From assembly GCA_949126835.1 (NCBI GenBank), contig OX421497.1, forward strand, positions 46,679,715 through 46,743,714: a stretch of 64,000 nucleotides of DNA. The letters run 5' to 3'. Position numbers and translations under genes: made by a program. Of the stretch, positions 1-12,847 are shown piece after piece. Each line of letters begins with the position of its first letter. Position 1 is the stretch's first letter. This DNA is from Anisus vortex. Taxonomy: Eukaryota; Mollusca; Gastropoda; Planorbidae. The notes under the pieces are model-generated. The model saw only the letters and a list, made by a program, of their open reading frames with translations. It did no database searches and was not told the origin of the DNA.

Positions 1-302
1 TGGAATAATTTATAATCATGGCTTCACTTCTGAAACAATAGACTAAGTGTGCTGTTGTTGTTTTTTCAGTGTTTAACCTTCACTAGACCTATTGTATGTG
101 GCATACTTGTTTGGTAAAGGCTGATTTGTGTTGCCTCAAGATCCAGATAGACTCCATCTTAAACTGATGTGAGAGCAGTAAATATTTTACTTTCATAATT
201 TGCAAAAAAGCCAAAACACCTTACACAATTGAGCTGTATACATTTTTTATGTTTTCATTAATGCGTGCTTACGTTAACCACCTAGATCCTTGCATATTAA
301 CT

Positions 303-695
303 ACCAGCTAAAATGCCCGGCGTTCCCGGGGGGGGGGGGGGGGTGAATACATAGACCTATAGCTGCAGATAAGCATTTTATAAACAACAATAAACAGAAA
401 GCTATATTAATTATTTAAGATATAGATCTAGAGTTTAATTATTTACTGAAAACTTTAAGGAAAGTATTTTAAAATAAATATTTTAATAGCGTTAAAAAGA
501 AAGTTGCCCGCATGTCAGTCGGAGGATACGTGCATGAAGAGAGGATCACAAAAGTAAAATATGAGATAATAAGGTCACGTGTTTTTAAATTAACCAATAG
601 GAATCGGAATGCACACACACATCGTATTTTATATATTATATAGGCCAGGATGTGTGCAGTGTCCTTATGAGACACATGTCACATTATGTCTATTA
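303..695. repeat. tRNA-bearing repeat with CCCGG-rich end, truncated copy
   Basis: Starts AGCTAAAATGCCCGGCGTTCCCGG followed by a G homopolymer of 16 (331-344 region), then AT-rich sequence shared with 29147-29610 (AAAGCTATATTAATT, TTATTTACTGAAAACTTTAAGGAAAG). It ends near CACACACATCGTATTTTATATATTATATAGG. The central tRNA-like part is reduced to GTTGCCCGCATG. Shares structure with the copies at 29147 and 31555. Confidence 0.6.
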
Positions 696-1314
696 AGGAC
701 ACAAAGTTAACTAGACACAAACATAAGAAAATACATCTCCAACTCATTTAATTCATGCTGATCTGTCTATGTCAGGTATAATCTCTGCATTCAGAAAAGG
801 CTTTTTTTGTTACCGTAAAGTTTTAGTATGGATTTTAGTATATTCTTCCGTGTAATTTTTTGATAGTTAGGCTATGTTCCATTCCTTACTGTAAAACATC
901 TGTTCTTTTTCTAACAGCTGTCTTTCGGGACAGTGTTCCGTGAAACTGGTTACACGACATGTCTCTTCCACTTGTCAGCTGACACGGACCTCCTCTTGAT
1001 GTATTTCGGCTACTCGGGTCTAAACCTTGGGATTATGCTTAGTGTTGCTCCGACACACAGGAGCGTGTGATAGCGAGGGGAAGGGGGGAGATAATGGTAG
1101 GACATGGGAGGAGGGGAAAGAACTGACAGTTTCAAGTAAGAAATTTACATATTTTTTTTACACAGACAAAAGAGAGTGAACTTCTGGGGACACATAAAAA
1201 TACATAAGTATTTTAAACTTTTCTCTTAAAATTTGCAGTGGTCTGTTTTATTTGTTTACTATGGCCGTTGGCTTTAAAAATGTTTAATTCTCTTCTCGAT
1301 GTTGTTTTAATTTT

Positions 1315-1460
1315 CTCATTTCATGTACCGGTAGAACTGTTGACATCAATTCATTTCATGTACCGGTAGAACTGTTGACATCAATTCATTTCATGTACCG
1401 GTAGAACTGTTGACATCAATTCATTTCATGTAGCCTACCGGTAGAACTGTTGACATCAAT
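1315..1460. repeat. 35-bp tandem array, 4 units
   Basis: Unit TTCATTTCATGTACCGG, TAGAACTGTTGACATCAA; the last unit has a 5-bp insertion (TAGCC). Confidence 0.95.
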
Positions 1461-2362
1461 AAATCATGCACCCCCCCACCCACATCCCTATTCGTCTTTG
1501 TTAAAAAGAAAAACAACTGTCGTACATTTGCAAAGCTGTCCCTCTTCTATTTTCTCGACATAGTTAATGACGACCTCTGGCTTTATTTCCGATTTTATTG
1601 TTGTTTTAACATCAGACATCATAGTGTAGCCTAAAACACCACAGTGACAAAAGCTCTACAAACAACATTTACTGCTAAAATCAAAGAAATACACAATTTT
1701 AATAACGCTAAGATATTTTTTTTCCAACATTCCAGGGGACTAGTTCAGCAGTGGGCACCAGGAGTCGCGTTACGGTCTAGGAACAGAGGTCGGTGTGACC
1801 TGCTAGCAATCAGTTCACGTCAAAAACGTCACTAAGTTACATTTGTTCTTTGTAAAGTGCATTGTTAGCCTCCGTCTTTACCAGATGTTCTGTTCCTTAC
1901 TTTGTAGGCCTACTCTTCGTTCACTTAATCTGTTCCCTCAATAATACTGTTCCCTCCATATTTATGTTCCTCTAATAGAACTGTACCTTCGGTTTTACTG
2001 TTCCTTAAATCGTATTGTTCCTTCATGTACTTTTCTTTCTTTTTTCTTTTTTTGTGTTGGTTAGATATATCCGAACATGTTGACTTTAACTTTTAATGTA
2101 GCATCCGCGGGCTGGGCCTTCTTATATATAGAGGGTGGCCTCAACCATGGAGGAAAGTCGATAGCTTAAAACCATTCTGTATAACTCGTATACAAAAGAT
2201 ATCATTTTTTTAAGCTAACAATACGTGTGTAAAAAGAAAACATCTTCACCAGCCAAGTCTAAAAATTTTAAGATGATATAAGATAAGGGGATGACCTTGT
2301 TAGCTGAGAAGATTTGTCAGATACTCTGACTGTTTTGTTAACAAAGATATTTCATTCATTGA

Positions 2363-2656
2363 TCAACGGCACAGCATCCGATAATCAACGAAACGACATC
2401 CAACAATCAAAGGCACAGCATCCAACAATCAACGACACAGCATCCAACAATCAACGACACAGCATCCAACAATCAACGGCACAGCATCCAACAATCAACG
2501 ACACAGCACCCAACAATCAACGACACAGCACCCAACAATCAACGACACAGCATCCAACAATCAACGACACAGCATCCAACAATCAACGACACAGCATCCA
2601 ATAATCAACGACACAGCATCCAACAATCAACGACACAGCATCCAACAATCAACGAT
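2363..2656. repeat. 22-bp tandem array, about 13 units
   Basis: Unit CATCCAACAATCAACGACACAG. Slightly diverged at both ends; any open frame through it is a by-product. Confidence 0.95.
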
Positions 2657-5024
2657 AAATCATTCAATAATCAAAAACATAATCCAACAATAATCGCAAC
2701 ACGTCCTCGTTTCAACAAACATCATCTAAATTCTAAATAAAACACATTTTAAAGCTTTTCATCGAAATAATTATATTCCTAGTAAACATCGTGATGTCTT
2801 GTGTTTTTGTGTGTTTGTTCTTATAATAGTTTTTCCTTTGTTCTTTTTTTTTCTTGTACGACTGAGTATATTATTATGCAAAAAGCACTATTTTTAAAAA
2901 TAACAATACATATTACGTGATGTCAGAGATAAAATTAGCATACATGAAAACAAAATGTCATTTTTCAAAAGTTACGGATGCAAACAATCGTGATTCAGTG
3001 ACGTCATAAAGAGTAAACTTTCAAATTAGCTTACACAATCAGGAAGTGTAACCTTCTAAATTTTATTACATATCAAATTGAGTTAATCAAGTGCTATTCT
3101 GGATTTTAAAATAGTGTTAAAACGTTTTCAAAGTGTTTAAAATTTCATTAAAACAACATTTTTAAAATAATTTATTGTTGTTTTTCTGTTTCTTTTAATA
3201 TTATCTCCCTTAGTTGCTAGGCTATTTTAATTATATATTTTTTAAACTTCAAAAAGTTTCTTGATAATATTTATGGTTAGCTAAGTTGGCTACAGGTACC
3301 GGCAAACACATTCGGTTGCCAGAAACGACAATTGTTTTGATACGAAAATAAAAAATATTGACACTACCCCCCCCCCCTCCAAACCCTTTAAAAAACAAAT
3401 TATTAAAAGTGTGTATTAAATGTATTTTCGATCTGGCTTCTTATTTTCATATTTACATTTAATAAGTGGAGGGATTAGAATAGATATGTCAACATATACT
3501 ATATATTTAAGATTTTAAAAGTGTTTTATGTTCATGTTTAGGGTCTACATACGACATATAATATGGCGTTTAAGCACCGTCCCCCCCCCCCTTTTTTTTT
3601 CAGGAGGGCGCTGAAGAGAGACAGTGAGTGGTAAGGATTTGGTGAGGCTACTAATGTGAAGCTTTAATCATCCACATTTTTCAGTGACTTAGCCTTGAAC
3701 TCTTACTATATTTAGACTATATTGTCTGAGAAAGGTAGGAGATTAATTCGCATGTACAGAAGAAAAAAACATTAAGTGCCTAACTGGAAAATCGTTTAAT
3801 TAATGAATCGACAGTAGATAGAAGTGTAGAATAGGATGCGTCAAAACCATTAAATATAAATACTTAAAATTTCGAGAAGTTCTTTATATAAACTTTCATA
3901 AATCTCTAGTTTTATCCTGTAGTGCGGCATGAGGCAGAGAAGCTAGTAACAAAAATAGAAGATTATAATTTTCAATCTCAGACGTATATACAAAATTACA
4001 AGGCCGAAGAAGGTTTTTTAAGGTGTGGGATCTATCCGGGTATCTGTGGCCCGCCAGTAAGCTTACAAAAAAAAAGTACTATTCGTAAAATTCTGGCAGC
4101 TAGCACTGATACAAATCAAATTATATTGTTAATTTTACATACTGGATAAATAGTAAAAGGAAAAAATTAGTTAAGATGTATGAAGTGTTTTTTGTTTACT
4201 AGGGTCTGGTTGTTGGTAAAAGGGGGTGGGGGGTGGCCCTGGAAAAATCTCTTAAGGGACTGGCACATGCCTGCATCTGAGTTTGAGACCCCTTGTGTAG
4301 ATTAGTGGCAGAAGACAAGAACTTTGTCAACCATTTTCAGGGCATCGGAACACTCAACACACTAAAGGCGACTGAGTATCATCACTCAACGTGTTTACAA
4401 AAAAAAAGTATAAATCACAGCTTAACCGTATGTAGGATTGTGGGGGCCCTGTTCCCAAATTTATGTGGGGGGCCCTCGCGGCCTCGCCCCTACATTCCAC
4501 ATAGGCCTACCTCAGTAAAATGCCGTTAATTCGTGATACATTGTAAAATCATAAATACTTGTTATCTTAGCTTGGTTGGACTGGAGTGCTTAAAATTGTA
4601 AAGGAATAAATTATTTTTTTTATATTTTAAACAAAAGAATGGGGATGTTACTAAAAAAAAATTATTTTTGGTATGTGTGGGGGATCGTTTTTGTAAGAGG
4701 GCCCTGTTCAATGGGACATGTGGAACATGCCTAAATACGCCACTGCATCACATTCTTACCACCAAGAAACGCAAAAGATGTTGGTCCCCTGATCTTGAGC
4801 TGGTGTAATCTCTCCGAGTGGAACAAGGCATAGTTCGGTGACAGCGGCCCCATCAGCATAGGTGGCGGGGGTAAACTGGTGAAGAATGAATGAATAAAGA
4901 ACAGAAGAAATTATAGTTAGTTTATCTTGTTCTGTTCATCTAGAACATGAACATGGAATTACTTAGTTTTACGTTAGTCTGGAATCTGCTCTCCATCCAG
5001 CTCAAGCAGACAAGTTCTATTATT

Positions 5025-5345
5025 ACGCAATAATCTTCTTTATAGAAGTAGTAAAAAAGTAAAGTACCCGTTGGACCAAATTGATTCATAGGTCCGATGA
5101 AGCAGCGTTCACCAGTTTCTGTGGCCACGGCATACTAGGTGATTGTGTGGCCAGCACTATGCACAGCCGCCTTTACTTTACCCCAACTAAGGTCAGGTAC
5201 CCATCAGGGCTGGGTAGACTCAGGGACACCCTCCAGACCCGGGAAAGGGTCCTAGACTGCACCAGGATTCGAACCCGGGACCGTCGGCTCGCTAGTCGAA
5301 CGTGCTACCGTGTCCCCTTTATAGAAGTAGCGTCTGTAATATATA
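5025..5345 (+). mobile_element. LINE-A tail split by a SINE-1 insertion
   Basis: TTACGCAATAATCTTCTTTATAG precedes, and CGTCTGTAATATATAAGATA follows, a SINE-1 copy. The LINE tail is otherwise the same as elsewhere in the window. Confidence 0.85.
5052..5316 (-). repeat. SINE-1 copy with 14-bp target-site duplication
   Basis: Minus-strand copy, about 265 bp. B box GGTTCGAATCC reads on the minus strand near 5270, and the body has GGCCACACAATC and a T-rich end. The flanks CTTTATAGAAGTAG at 5038-5051 and 5317-5330 are identical, so both ends of the SINE are defined exactly. Confidence 0.93.
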
Positions 5346-6809
5346 AGATAACTTTTTTAAAGAACTTAAAATCACATTATTTTAAGACTTAATTCCTTAA
5401 ACATATTTGGATCCCTACTGTTTTACTTTTAAATTCAAGTCGGTAAATACTAGATCTACATTTATTCACTCCGTTTTATGTTGTTGTTTTTTCGTAAAGT
5501 TTTGCGATTATCAATTAGCTCTATATAATTTTAAAAAATATAATATATAGTTATTTAGCCTAGAGAATTATATCCGTGTTATTGAATAAACGAAATGACT
5601 CTATGTTTTTGTTGCTCAATTTTAAATGCACTCTGGGCTTAGATTATATTTGTTGGCAGCGCTAGCCCATATAAATAAACTTATTATTAGTTGTACTAGT
5701 TACGCATATTATAAGCTTAGTATTCGGGCATCATTCTGCTAAAATTAACATGTTAAATGATACAGTCAAACGTACAACACAACAATTTTCTTCAGGCTGT
5801 GTGATGAATAAGGTATATATTTTATTGTCAGCTAGAAAGCATAGTTGATTTTGATTATAAAAAAATATACAATTGACTATTATTTTAAAGAAATGTACAA
5901 ACACACACACACACACACACCATTAAGCATACCTGAAAGAGATTGGGTTGAACGTCTGCCCGTACACCGTCAAGAAAAGGCAAAAAACGATTTTTACATC
6001 AATTCGCTTCATTTTCAAAAAATAAATAATACTTTGTTCATAAGCTAATCCTAGTTAGAAATGTGAATTTATAGCGAAACAAAATACACTTCCAACCTCA
6101 ACACACGTATATCATCACTAAACTAAATCCAGTCCACCTTTTTTTTTATTCCCACTTTCGCATTCAAAAATGTCGTGACTGACAGACTTTAAAATTTCGA
6201 ATGTGTTTTTTTTCTTTCTGTGTTTCAACTACGAAACAAAAAGAAATGTGCTAAAGCACTTTAGTGCACAATTTTAGTGCTAAAATAAAACCTTTTTAAA
6301 AATAAGTAGACCTATATTGATTTTTATAAATAAATATATTATATTGTGTAGAATTTCACTAGTTCCTTAAACTAGCAATATTAACCTGTTGTAATCTAAA
6401 TAAGCGTAGATCTATTTATTTAATTTATTTTTTCATCTAAAACACGAGCGTGACGTCAAGTGATAGAAAAATGGCTTCATCAAGTTATGTTTCAGAATTT
6501 AGATGTAGATGGGGAACGGGCGGAGGGGGGTGTGGATGGGGGCTAATTGTCCACGTAGGGCACTTTGTGCGTGTGAAATTACCTGGATCCATAAAGACCA
6601 CCTCTCGCCCCTTTTTATGGTTGAAATAAATGACAACTTTATGTCATTAAAATGTATGTTGTCATCTCTTTTTCTCGTGAGATTTTTAAAGCATTAACTT
6701 TTTTTTTAAAATGTATTCTACCGGGCTTTTGAAATGTGCTTTGTTTATCTTACATGTTTCAGAAGCTCCTTCTATATGCCAGCTTAAGATAATAGCACCC
6801 TAAGCTTAC
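5346..6809. other. AT-rich DNA, nothing recognised
   Basis: A (CA)n run at 5898-5920 and a CACTTTAGTGCACAATTTTAGTGC palindrome-like spot near 6257. No gene. Confidence 0.5.
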
Positions 6810-6930
6810 ACTTATCAAAATGCAGGACTAGGCTCAGACGCTCAGACCCCGTAGGCCTATTGGGCTAGGACTTAATAATCTTCTTTATATAAAATATAAA
6901 AGATAAGTTAGGGTCTAGTCTTGCATTTTT
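6810..6930 (+). mobile_element. degenerate LINE-A tail fragments, inverted pair
   Basis: 6813-6905 resembles the LINE-A end (GCAGGACTAGGCTCAGAC, AATAATCTTCTTTATAT, AAAAGATAAG). 6908-6930 reads as the reverse complement of its start (GGGTCTAGTCTTGCATT). Old and partial. Confidence 0.55.
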
Positions 6931-7169
6931 TTATAAAGATTTTAATTGATGTTAAATTGTTGCCATCCTAGACTAGTTAATGCCTAGCCTAGCCATTCCT
7001 AGCCAGAAAGCCACTCAAAACAAATAAAAAATTATAGAATTTAGGCTCTACGGCTATGTCCTTCGTTTTGTATGAAGTATGTTTAGTATTACCTCAAAGC
7101 AAACCGATATTAGGTTTTGAGAGGTTTAGCTTTAAGGTGCTAGGTGCATGAGAAAGATAACTAATCCCT

Positions 7170-7325
7170 TTTAGTACATGTTGGTCCACAAGACCATTAA
7201 AGCAATGCATGTTCACCGGTGTCCATGGCCACTTGATATTCAAGGAGATCGTGTAGTCAGCACAAAACCTAGTAGCTTTTATTTTTATCACACTAATGTC
7301 AGATGCTTTTCAGAGCTGAGATATA
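7170..7325 (-). repeat. strongly diverged SINE-1 fragment
   Basis: Reads as a minus-strand SINE-1 body: TTGGTCCACAAGACC, TGTTCACCGGTGTCCATGGCC, CGTGTAGTCAGCAC. No recognisable tRNA head. Confidence 0.5.
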
Positions 7326-7339
7326 CAAATTTTAATAGA

Positions 7340-7514
7340 TACCGTAAAATCTCAAGAATAAGCCGAACCTCTTTCGCGGACCTAAAATTATTTTTTTTTT
7401 AAATGTGCGGCTTATACTCGAGGCATTATGGTACATAGATACCGAAGTGAGATTTTACGGTATATAGTTAGTAGCCTAAGCTTTTTGGAGATTTTTACTC
7501 GAGATTTTACGGTA
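7340..7514. mobile_element. small palindromic MITE with TACCGTAAAATCTC ends
   Basis: TACCGTAAAATCTC at 7340-7353 and its reverse complement at 7449-7462 and again at 7501-7514. The interior ATAAGCCG...CGGCTTAT is also inverted. The doubled right end suggests an internal duplication. Confidence 0.65.
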
Positions 7515-7824
7515 CATAATTAGTGAGCCTATAGGATAGTGTTGTCTTCTTTACGTGTTTAATTGTTCCTTTTTTTATTCGTCATTTCCATAAAGCATGG
7601 TTTCCATTAGGACCACTTCATTATGCATACGGCTACTACGTCAAATTGTGTGTGTGTGTGTGTGTGGGGGGGGGGGGGGGTTACGATTCCCATCAAGATA
7701 ACTTAAAAGCCACACATATATTCGGTGACCCCTAGTGACATATCGGTTGCATAAATATCTGTACCAGCTGGAGTTGCAAGATCCTTTAAGTTTCTTCGGG
7801 GGTTGCAGAATTCCTTCTGGCCAC

Positions 7825-8743
7825 AGAGGTTGCATGATGGATTGTAGAGGTTGCATGATGGATTGTAGAGGTTGCATGATGGATTGTAGAGGTTGCATGA
7901 TGGATTGTAGAGGTTGCATGATGGATTGTAGAGGTTGCATGATGGATTGTAGAGGTTGCATGATGGATTGTAGAGGTTGCATGATGGATTGTAGAGGTTG
8001 CATGATGGATTGTAGAGGTTGCATGATGGATTGTAGAGGTTGCATGATGGATTGTAGAGGTTGCATGATGGATTGTAGAGGTTGCATGATGGATTGTAGA
8101 GGTTGCATGATGGATTGTAGAGGTTGCATGATGGATTGTAGAGGTTGCATGATGGATTGTAGAGGTTGCATGATGGATTGTAGAGGTTGCATGATGGATT
8201 GTAGAGGTTGCATGATGGATTGTAGAGGTTGCATGATGGATTGTAGAGGTTGCATGATGGATTGTAGAGGTTGCATGATGGATTGTAGAGGTTGCATGAT
8301 GGATTGTAGAGGTTGCATGATGGATTGTAGAGGTTGCATGATGGATTGTAGAGGTTGCATGATGGATTGTAGAGGTTGCATGATGGATTGTAGAGGTTGC
8401 ATGATGGATTGTAGGCCTACCCATTCAAGTTACCACAGAGGTTGCATGATGGATTGTAGGCCTACCCATCCAAGTTACCACAGAGGTTGCATGATGGATT
8501 GTAGAGGTTGCATGATGGATTGTAGAGGTTGCATGATGGATTGTAGAGGTTGCATGATGGATTGTAGAGGTTGCATGATGGATTGTAGGCCTACCCATCC
8601 AAGTTACCACAGAGGTTGCATGATGGATTGTATGCCTACCCATCCAAGTTACCACAGAGGTTGCATGATGGATTGTAGGCCTACCCATCCAAGTTACCAC
8701 AGAGGTTGCATGATGGACTGTAGGCCTACCCATCCAAGTTACC
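7825..8743. repeat. 21-bp array passing into a 45-bp composite array
   Basis: About 28 almost identical units AGGTTGCATGATGGATTGTAG, then composite units in which a 24-bp segment (GCCTACCCATCCAAGTTACC plus ACAG) follows the 21-mer. The 21-mer also reappears as a run of five. Because 21 is a multiple of 3, several frames stay open on both strands. No gene structure surrounds it. Confidence 0.95.
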
Positions 8744-10450
8744 GAGTCCCTTACTGGAACGCGGATCTTATCTTATACATTATACATTACAGACAGGCCC
8801 GGCGCTATAAATTATGAGGGTGCGTGAAATTGTTATGTTGTCACCTTTTTTTGAAAATTCAGTGAAAGTTCATTTTGTGCTAGCGTCCCACTTATGGGAC
8901 ACTTCGTACTAAAATTTATATTAAATACTTATATGAATAATAAAAAAACAAAAATTAGTTTTTTTGCATTGTACGATAGTCAGACTTTAACTATAACTTT
9001 GCTATGCGAACAAATGTTTCCTTTTAAAAAGATTTACATGACCTTGAACTTTCAACTTGTAAAAACTGATGAAAAAAATAAACGTGCTCAAAAGTAAGTA
9101 GGCCTACGCATTTATGAAATATGATACAATTTTTATATAAAACCACATGAAGTGTGTAATTTCATCATTTATCTATTCATTATAAGAAATGAAATCATTA
9201 AAAAATAAAATTTACATTGTTTTATCAGGTGTCAAACCAGCGTCTCACACGTGGGACAGTTGACCATCTTCATCTATACTATTCTATACCTATAAAACTT
9301 GATTGTAAATTTGTAATGCTGTTCTGTTTGTTTCTGAAACTATCGGCTCATAGCCTACCATGTAGAAAGTAATTGCCTTTCCCTAAGGCTCACGATTAAA
9401 TGTGTAACTTATGAACTATTATAAAGTGTAACTCATAAACAAGATTAAAGCCTAGAACGCTGTCCTCGTAATGTACAAACAAATATACAAACACACACCG
9501 AATTACTTTAGAATACTGTGGGGAGGGAAGGGGGGGGGGGGCGGTTATCTACCATGTTTCTAAACTAAATGAACGTGTGGCGTAATAATATTATTGCGAC
9601 ATAAAGCCGACTAGCAACAACAACAACTCGTCTAAATCGTGACACAAACACATACACCACGCACACACACACTACATCACACACATATATACACAAAGGC
9701 ACACAGTGACGCACTCACAAAACAACTGAACTGTAAACAACAAAACAAACACAACATTGTAAACTTAATTAATTATCAAAATAGAATTAACATTCCTGGG
9801 GGGAGGGGGGATGCTCTGACGTTTATATGGCTGAAATGCTTAGATTAAAAAAATGAATTAATTATTTGAAAGCTTTCACCTAGGCTAAAACTAAAACCTA
9901 AAATGGGGAAAATAAACACCAGGCCTAATAAATAGGTTTTCTGTCCGAAGTTTAAATCTAAGATTAGATTTATTTTGTCAGAAAGCGACGATAAAAAAAA
10001 CGCTCGCATTTTAAGACTTTTTCGTTTTGATGGTTTGATATTTTGGAGTGCGCATCCGTCTTGAATCTAAATCTATTCATTTTAAAATTAAAACACATTT
10101 TTAAAACAATCTAAATTATTTATTTGATAAATTACACAAAATATTATTTACACATTAGATAGATTGTTAGCCTATTTAATTGAATTAATTGAATGACCGC
10201 TCGAATTCTTAGCCTACTGGCTCCGTCTTTCGTTTCGTAGGCCTACGCTGAAAAAAAATTATGCTTTCTTATATATTTAATTAAAATTTTATTATTTTGA
10301 CAAAATTAATATTTTTTGTTATTATTAATAATAGATGTACGTATTTAATAAAAATAAATTACAGTAATTACACATTTATAAATTTAACAATAGACCTAAT
10401 TATAAAAATGTTCGAAAATTAATTCACGCAAAGATGGCCTAACTGCCTTA
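8744..10450. other. AT-rich DNA, nothing recognised
   Basis: Two similar blocks AGCGTCCCACTTATGGGAC (8881) and AGCGTCTCACACGTGGGAC (9239) may be ends of an old element. (CA)n at 9645-9705 and a poly-G run at 9530. Confidence 0.45.
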
Positions 10451-10808
10451 CTCTTAGGAGAGAGTGGGGATGATTGGGCCGAAAAAATGCACATTTCATA
10501 AAAATTGATATATTACAAAAACTAAAAAAGATATCACGAAAAGGTTAGTTTTACATGAAAGTATGTTTATTTAGTTGAAAAACACATCATGAATACTTAG
10601 CAATAATATGAACAGAAAAAAAGTTATTAATGTTTTAGTGGGGTATATCAAAGTGGTGATATATGGTCCACTGGTGGGTATAAGTGGGGCATCGGGTAGG
10701 GATAACTGTGCCGTTTGAGTAACATTTTTAAAAAAGGCCAATAATAAATTTTAATTACATGAGGTGGAAGAGTGATGATGTAAATACTATTTTTCTTTGC
10801 CAATTCTA

Positions 10809-11715
10809 GTTTTATCACCAGACCTCTTCAACATCTACAGTGAAATAATACTCCGGAATATCGAACACCTGGATGGTATTAAAGTTGGAGGAAAGAATAT
10901 AAATAATCTGAGATATGCAGACGACACAGTACTAATAGCAGAATCAGAAAGTGCCCTGCAAACTATTCTAAATAAGGTGGTAGAAGAGAGCCGACTTAAA
11001 GGATTAACACTCAATCTCAGTAAGACCGAAGTAATGGTAATCTCTAAGAAAAGACAACCTCCAAGATGCTCTTTATCAAGTGAAGGTGAAAACATCAAGC
11101 AAATCAGTTCTTTTCAGTATCTAGGCTATACAATAACACAGGAAGGCAAATGCAACAAAGAAATAAAGAGTTTAAGAATCGCAATAGCTAAAAACAGCTT
11201 CATGAGCTTAAGCAGTATCATGAAAAACAGGAATATCAGAATATGTACCAAAATGCGCATACTGAAGGGGTATGTTTGGTCTGTTCTTCTATATGGATGT
11301 GAATGTTGGACTATTGATAATGAAACAAGGAAAAGATTGGAGGCAGTAGAAATGTGGTTTCTAAGAAGGATGATGAGAATATCATGGACTGAAAAGAAAT
11401 CTAATGCAGAGGTGTTGAAAACAGCATGTACCTCAAGAGAACTCATTAACACAATTAGGAATAGACAGATGAAATTTCTAAGACACATCTATAGGAAAAA
11501 TGGTATAGAAAGACTGGCTTTGTGTGGGAAAATATCTGGTAAGAGAGACAGAGGAAGACAAAGGCTAACATATGTAGAAAGCCTGAACGAATGGGCCACG
11601 AACAACAACATAAGTAATAATAACTTTCTGCAAAAAGCTAACAACAGGAAAGAATGGAGAGTCATGACCGCCGATGTCTGTTCCAGACCTGGCACGTAAA
11701 GAAGAAGAAGAAGAG
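10809..11715 (+). mobile_element. 5'-truncated LINE with reverse-transcriptase C-terminal half (copy 1)
   Basis: Open frame 10809-11699. It begins at the RT motif VLSPDLFNIYSE and includes the catalytic NNLRYADDTVLIAESES, then LNLSKTEVMVIS, SSFQYLGYTI and the thumb/C-terminal part (VLLYGCECWTID, RRMMRISWTEK), ending EWRVMTADVCSRPGT. The 3' end is a short (GAA)n tail. It lacks endonuclease and the RT fingers, so it cannot move alone. The clade (RTE-like or another) is not determinable by eye. It lies inside the pogo element, in the opposite orientation to its transposase. Confidence 0.9.
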
Positions 11716-12045
11716 CATTGTAGGAAAGATGGCTTTCATGGTTGTCTAAAGTCAGATTTATTGGGAAGTCTTTTGAAGGTCGTACATTTATTATTATGTG
11801 TTCTATGACTTTAATAAAGTTATTCCCAGTCATCCATTCTCTATGACTTTAATAAAGTTATCCCCAGTCATCCATTCTGATGGATGAGCAAGACCTAAAG
11901 ATCCTTCTGGTGCACCATCCAGCATATGGGCTTTCAGATTCTTATGTAGAAATACAATTACTGGTGGCAAGCTTTGACCAACTACTGAAATAACACAACA
12001 CATAGTCACCAGCTCCCCCCATTCTCCTGATGTGATTTGTCCCAT
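11716..12045 (-). pseudogene. pogo-like transposase, DDE core fragment
   Basis: Minus-strand remnant of the DDE endonuclease core: GQITSGEWGELVTMCC, SLPPVIVF, then GSLGLAHPSEWMTGDNFIKVIE. A tandem duplication of about 43 bp (11788-11875) repeats the TGDNFIKVIE segment. The frame ends at the junction with the inserted LINE at about 11715. Confidence 0.85.
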
Positions 12046-12098
12046 TTGGTTAATGCCACATGGCCCTACTACTTTTGGTACTTTGTGGACCGTAGTAA

Positions 12099-12288
12099 CA
12101 GTGGCATAGCTAGGGGAAGGGGAGGGAGGTCCAAATTCGAAAATCCCCCCGGGCCCCTACTTGAGTGGGACCCCCAAAGGTGTGTCTGAATGGGTTTCTT
12201 CTTATGTCATAATGTCGAATGTCAAAATGCAGGGGCCCCTAAAGAGGCCAAGCCTCCCCGGGCCCCCAAATCCCTTGCAACGGCACTG
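12099..12288. mobile_element. hAT-like MITE nested in the pogo element
   Basis: 190 bp with inverted ends starting CAGTG (CAGTGGCATAGCTAGGG versus CAGTGCCGTTGCAAGGG), flanked by CGTAGTAA and TGTAGTAA, a 7-of-8 target duplication. Removing it rejoins the pogo transposase after DEKDITT, confirming a later insertion. Confidence 0.85.
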
Positions 12289-12538
12289 TGTAGTAATGTC
12301 TTTTTCATCCAGATTAAATATCTGTGCTCCTGTTATCTTTAGTTCACGATAAGTTTTCTCAAGCAGGGTAAAAAATATCACCACTGTACGTCCATTGAAT
12401 GCTGTTGCTCTTGAATATCATGTAGCTTCTGGTTGTCGGATACTTAAGCGAGGATTTCGTCTCATGAAACCCATCCATTCTTTGCCTACTGTCTCGTCCC
12501 ATCGGAACGGGTGTGAAATTTTGAAAGCAAAAGCCATC

Positions 12539-12847
12539 TCAAAAGCTAAGTTTCTCAAGTTTTGGGTAGTCAAGCCATAAAACAATTTTTGCACAAGTAT
12601 CGAGATATTCTTCCAAAATAGCTTCTTCTGCTGGTGAAAATATTTTTCTAATTTGATAGTTAGGTCGTAGTTCAGCTCCAGACTTTGCCTTTTCTATGTT
12701 GTGCTGTAGTGTGCTCCTTAGTATTCTGTCCTGTCTGGCTGCCTCCCTCACCTTCATTCCATTAGCAACTGCCTCTACTGCCTTTTTCATTTCCTCTGGC
12801 ATGGTTGTCCCATGTACTATTCTTTTACGTTTATAAAACCGAGGCAT
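12539..12847 (-). pseudogene. pogo-like transposase, N-terminal DNA-binding part
   Basis: 102-codon open segment starting MPRFYKRKR. It contains a pipsqueak-type helix-turn-helix and the start of a CENP-B-type HTH. A one-base frameshift at its end (KLEKL) moves the continuing homology (AFEMAFAFKISHPF) to another frame. No intact downstream enzyme remains. Confidence 0.85.

Larger units (their letters stand above)
696..4900. other. AT-rich DNA without a recognised gene
   Basis: Outside the two arrays (1315, 2363) I see no gene. Poly-C runs lie at 3366 and 3586, and the stretch 4200-4760 has repeat-like GGGGCC-rich fragments ending in TACGCCACTG (4734), a hAT-type end without a visible partner. 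Confidence 0.5.
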
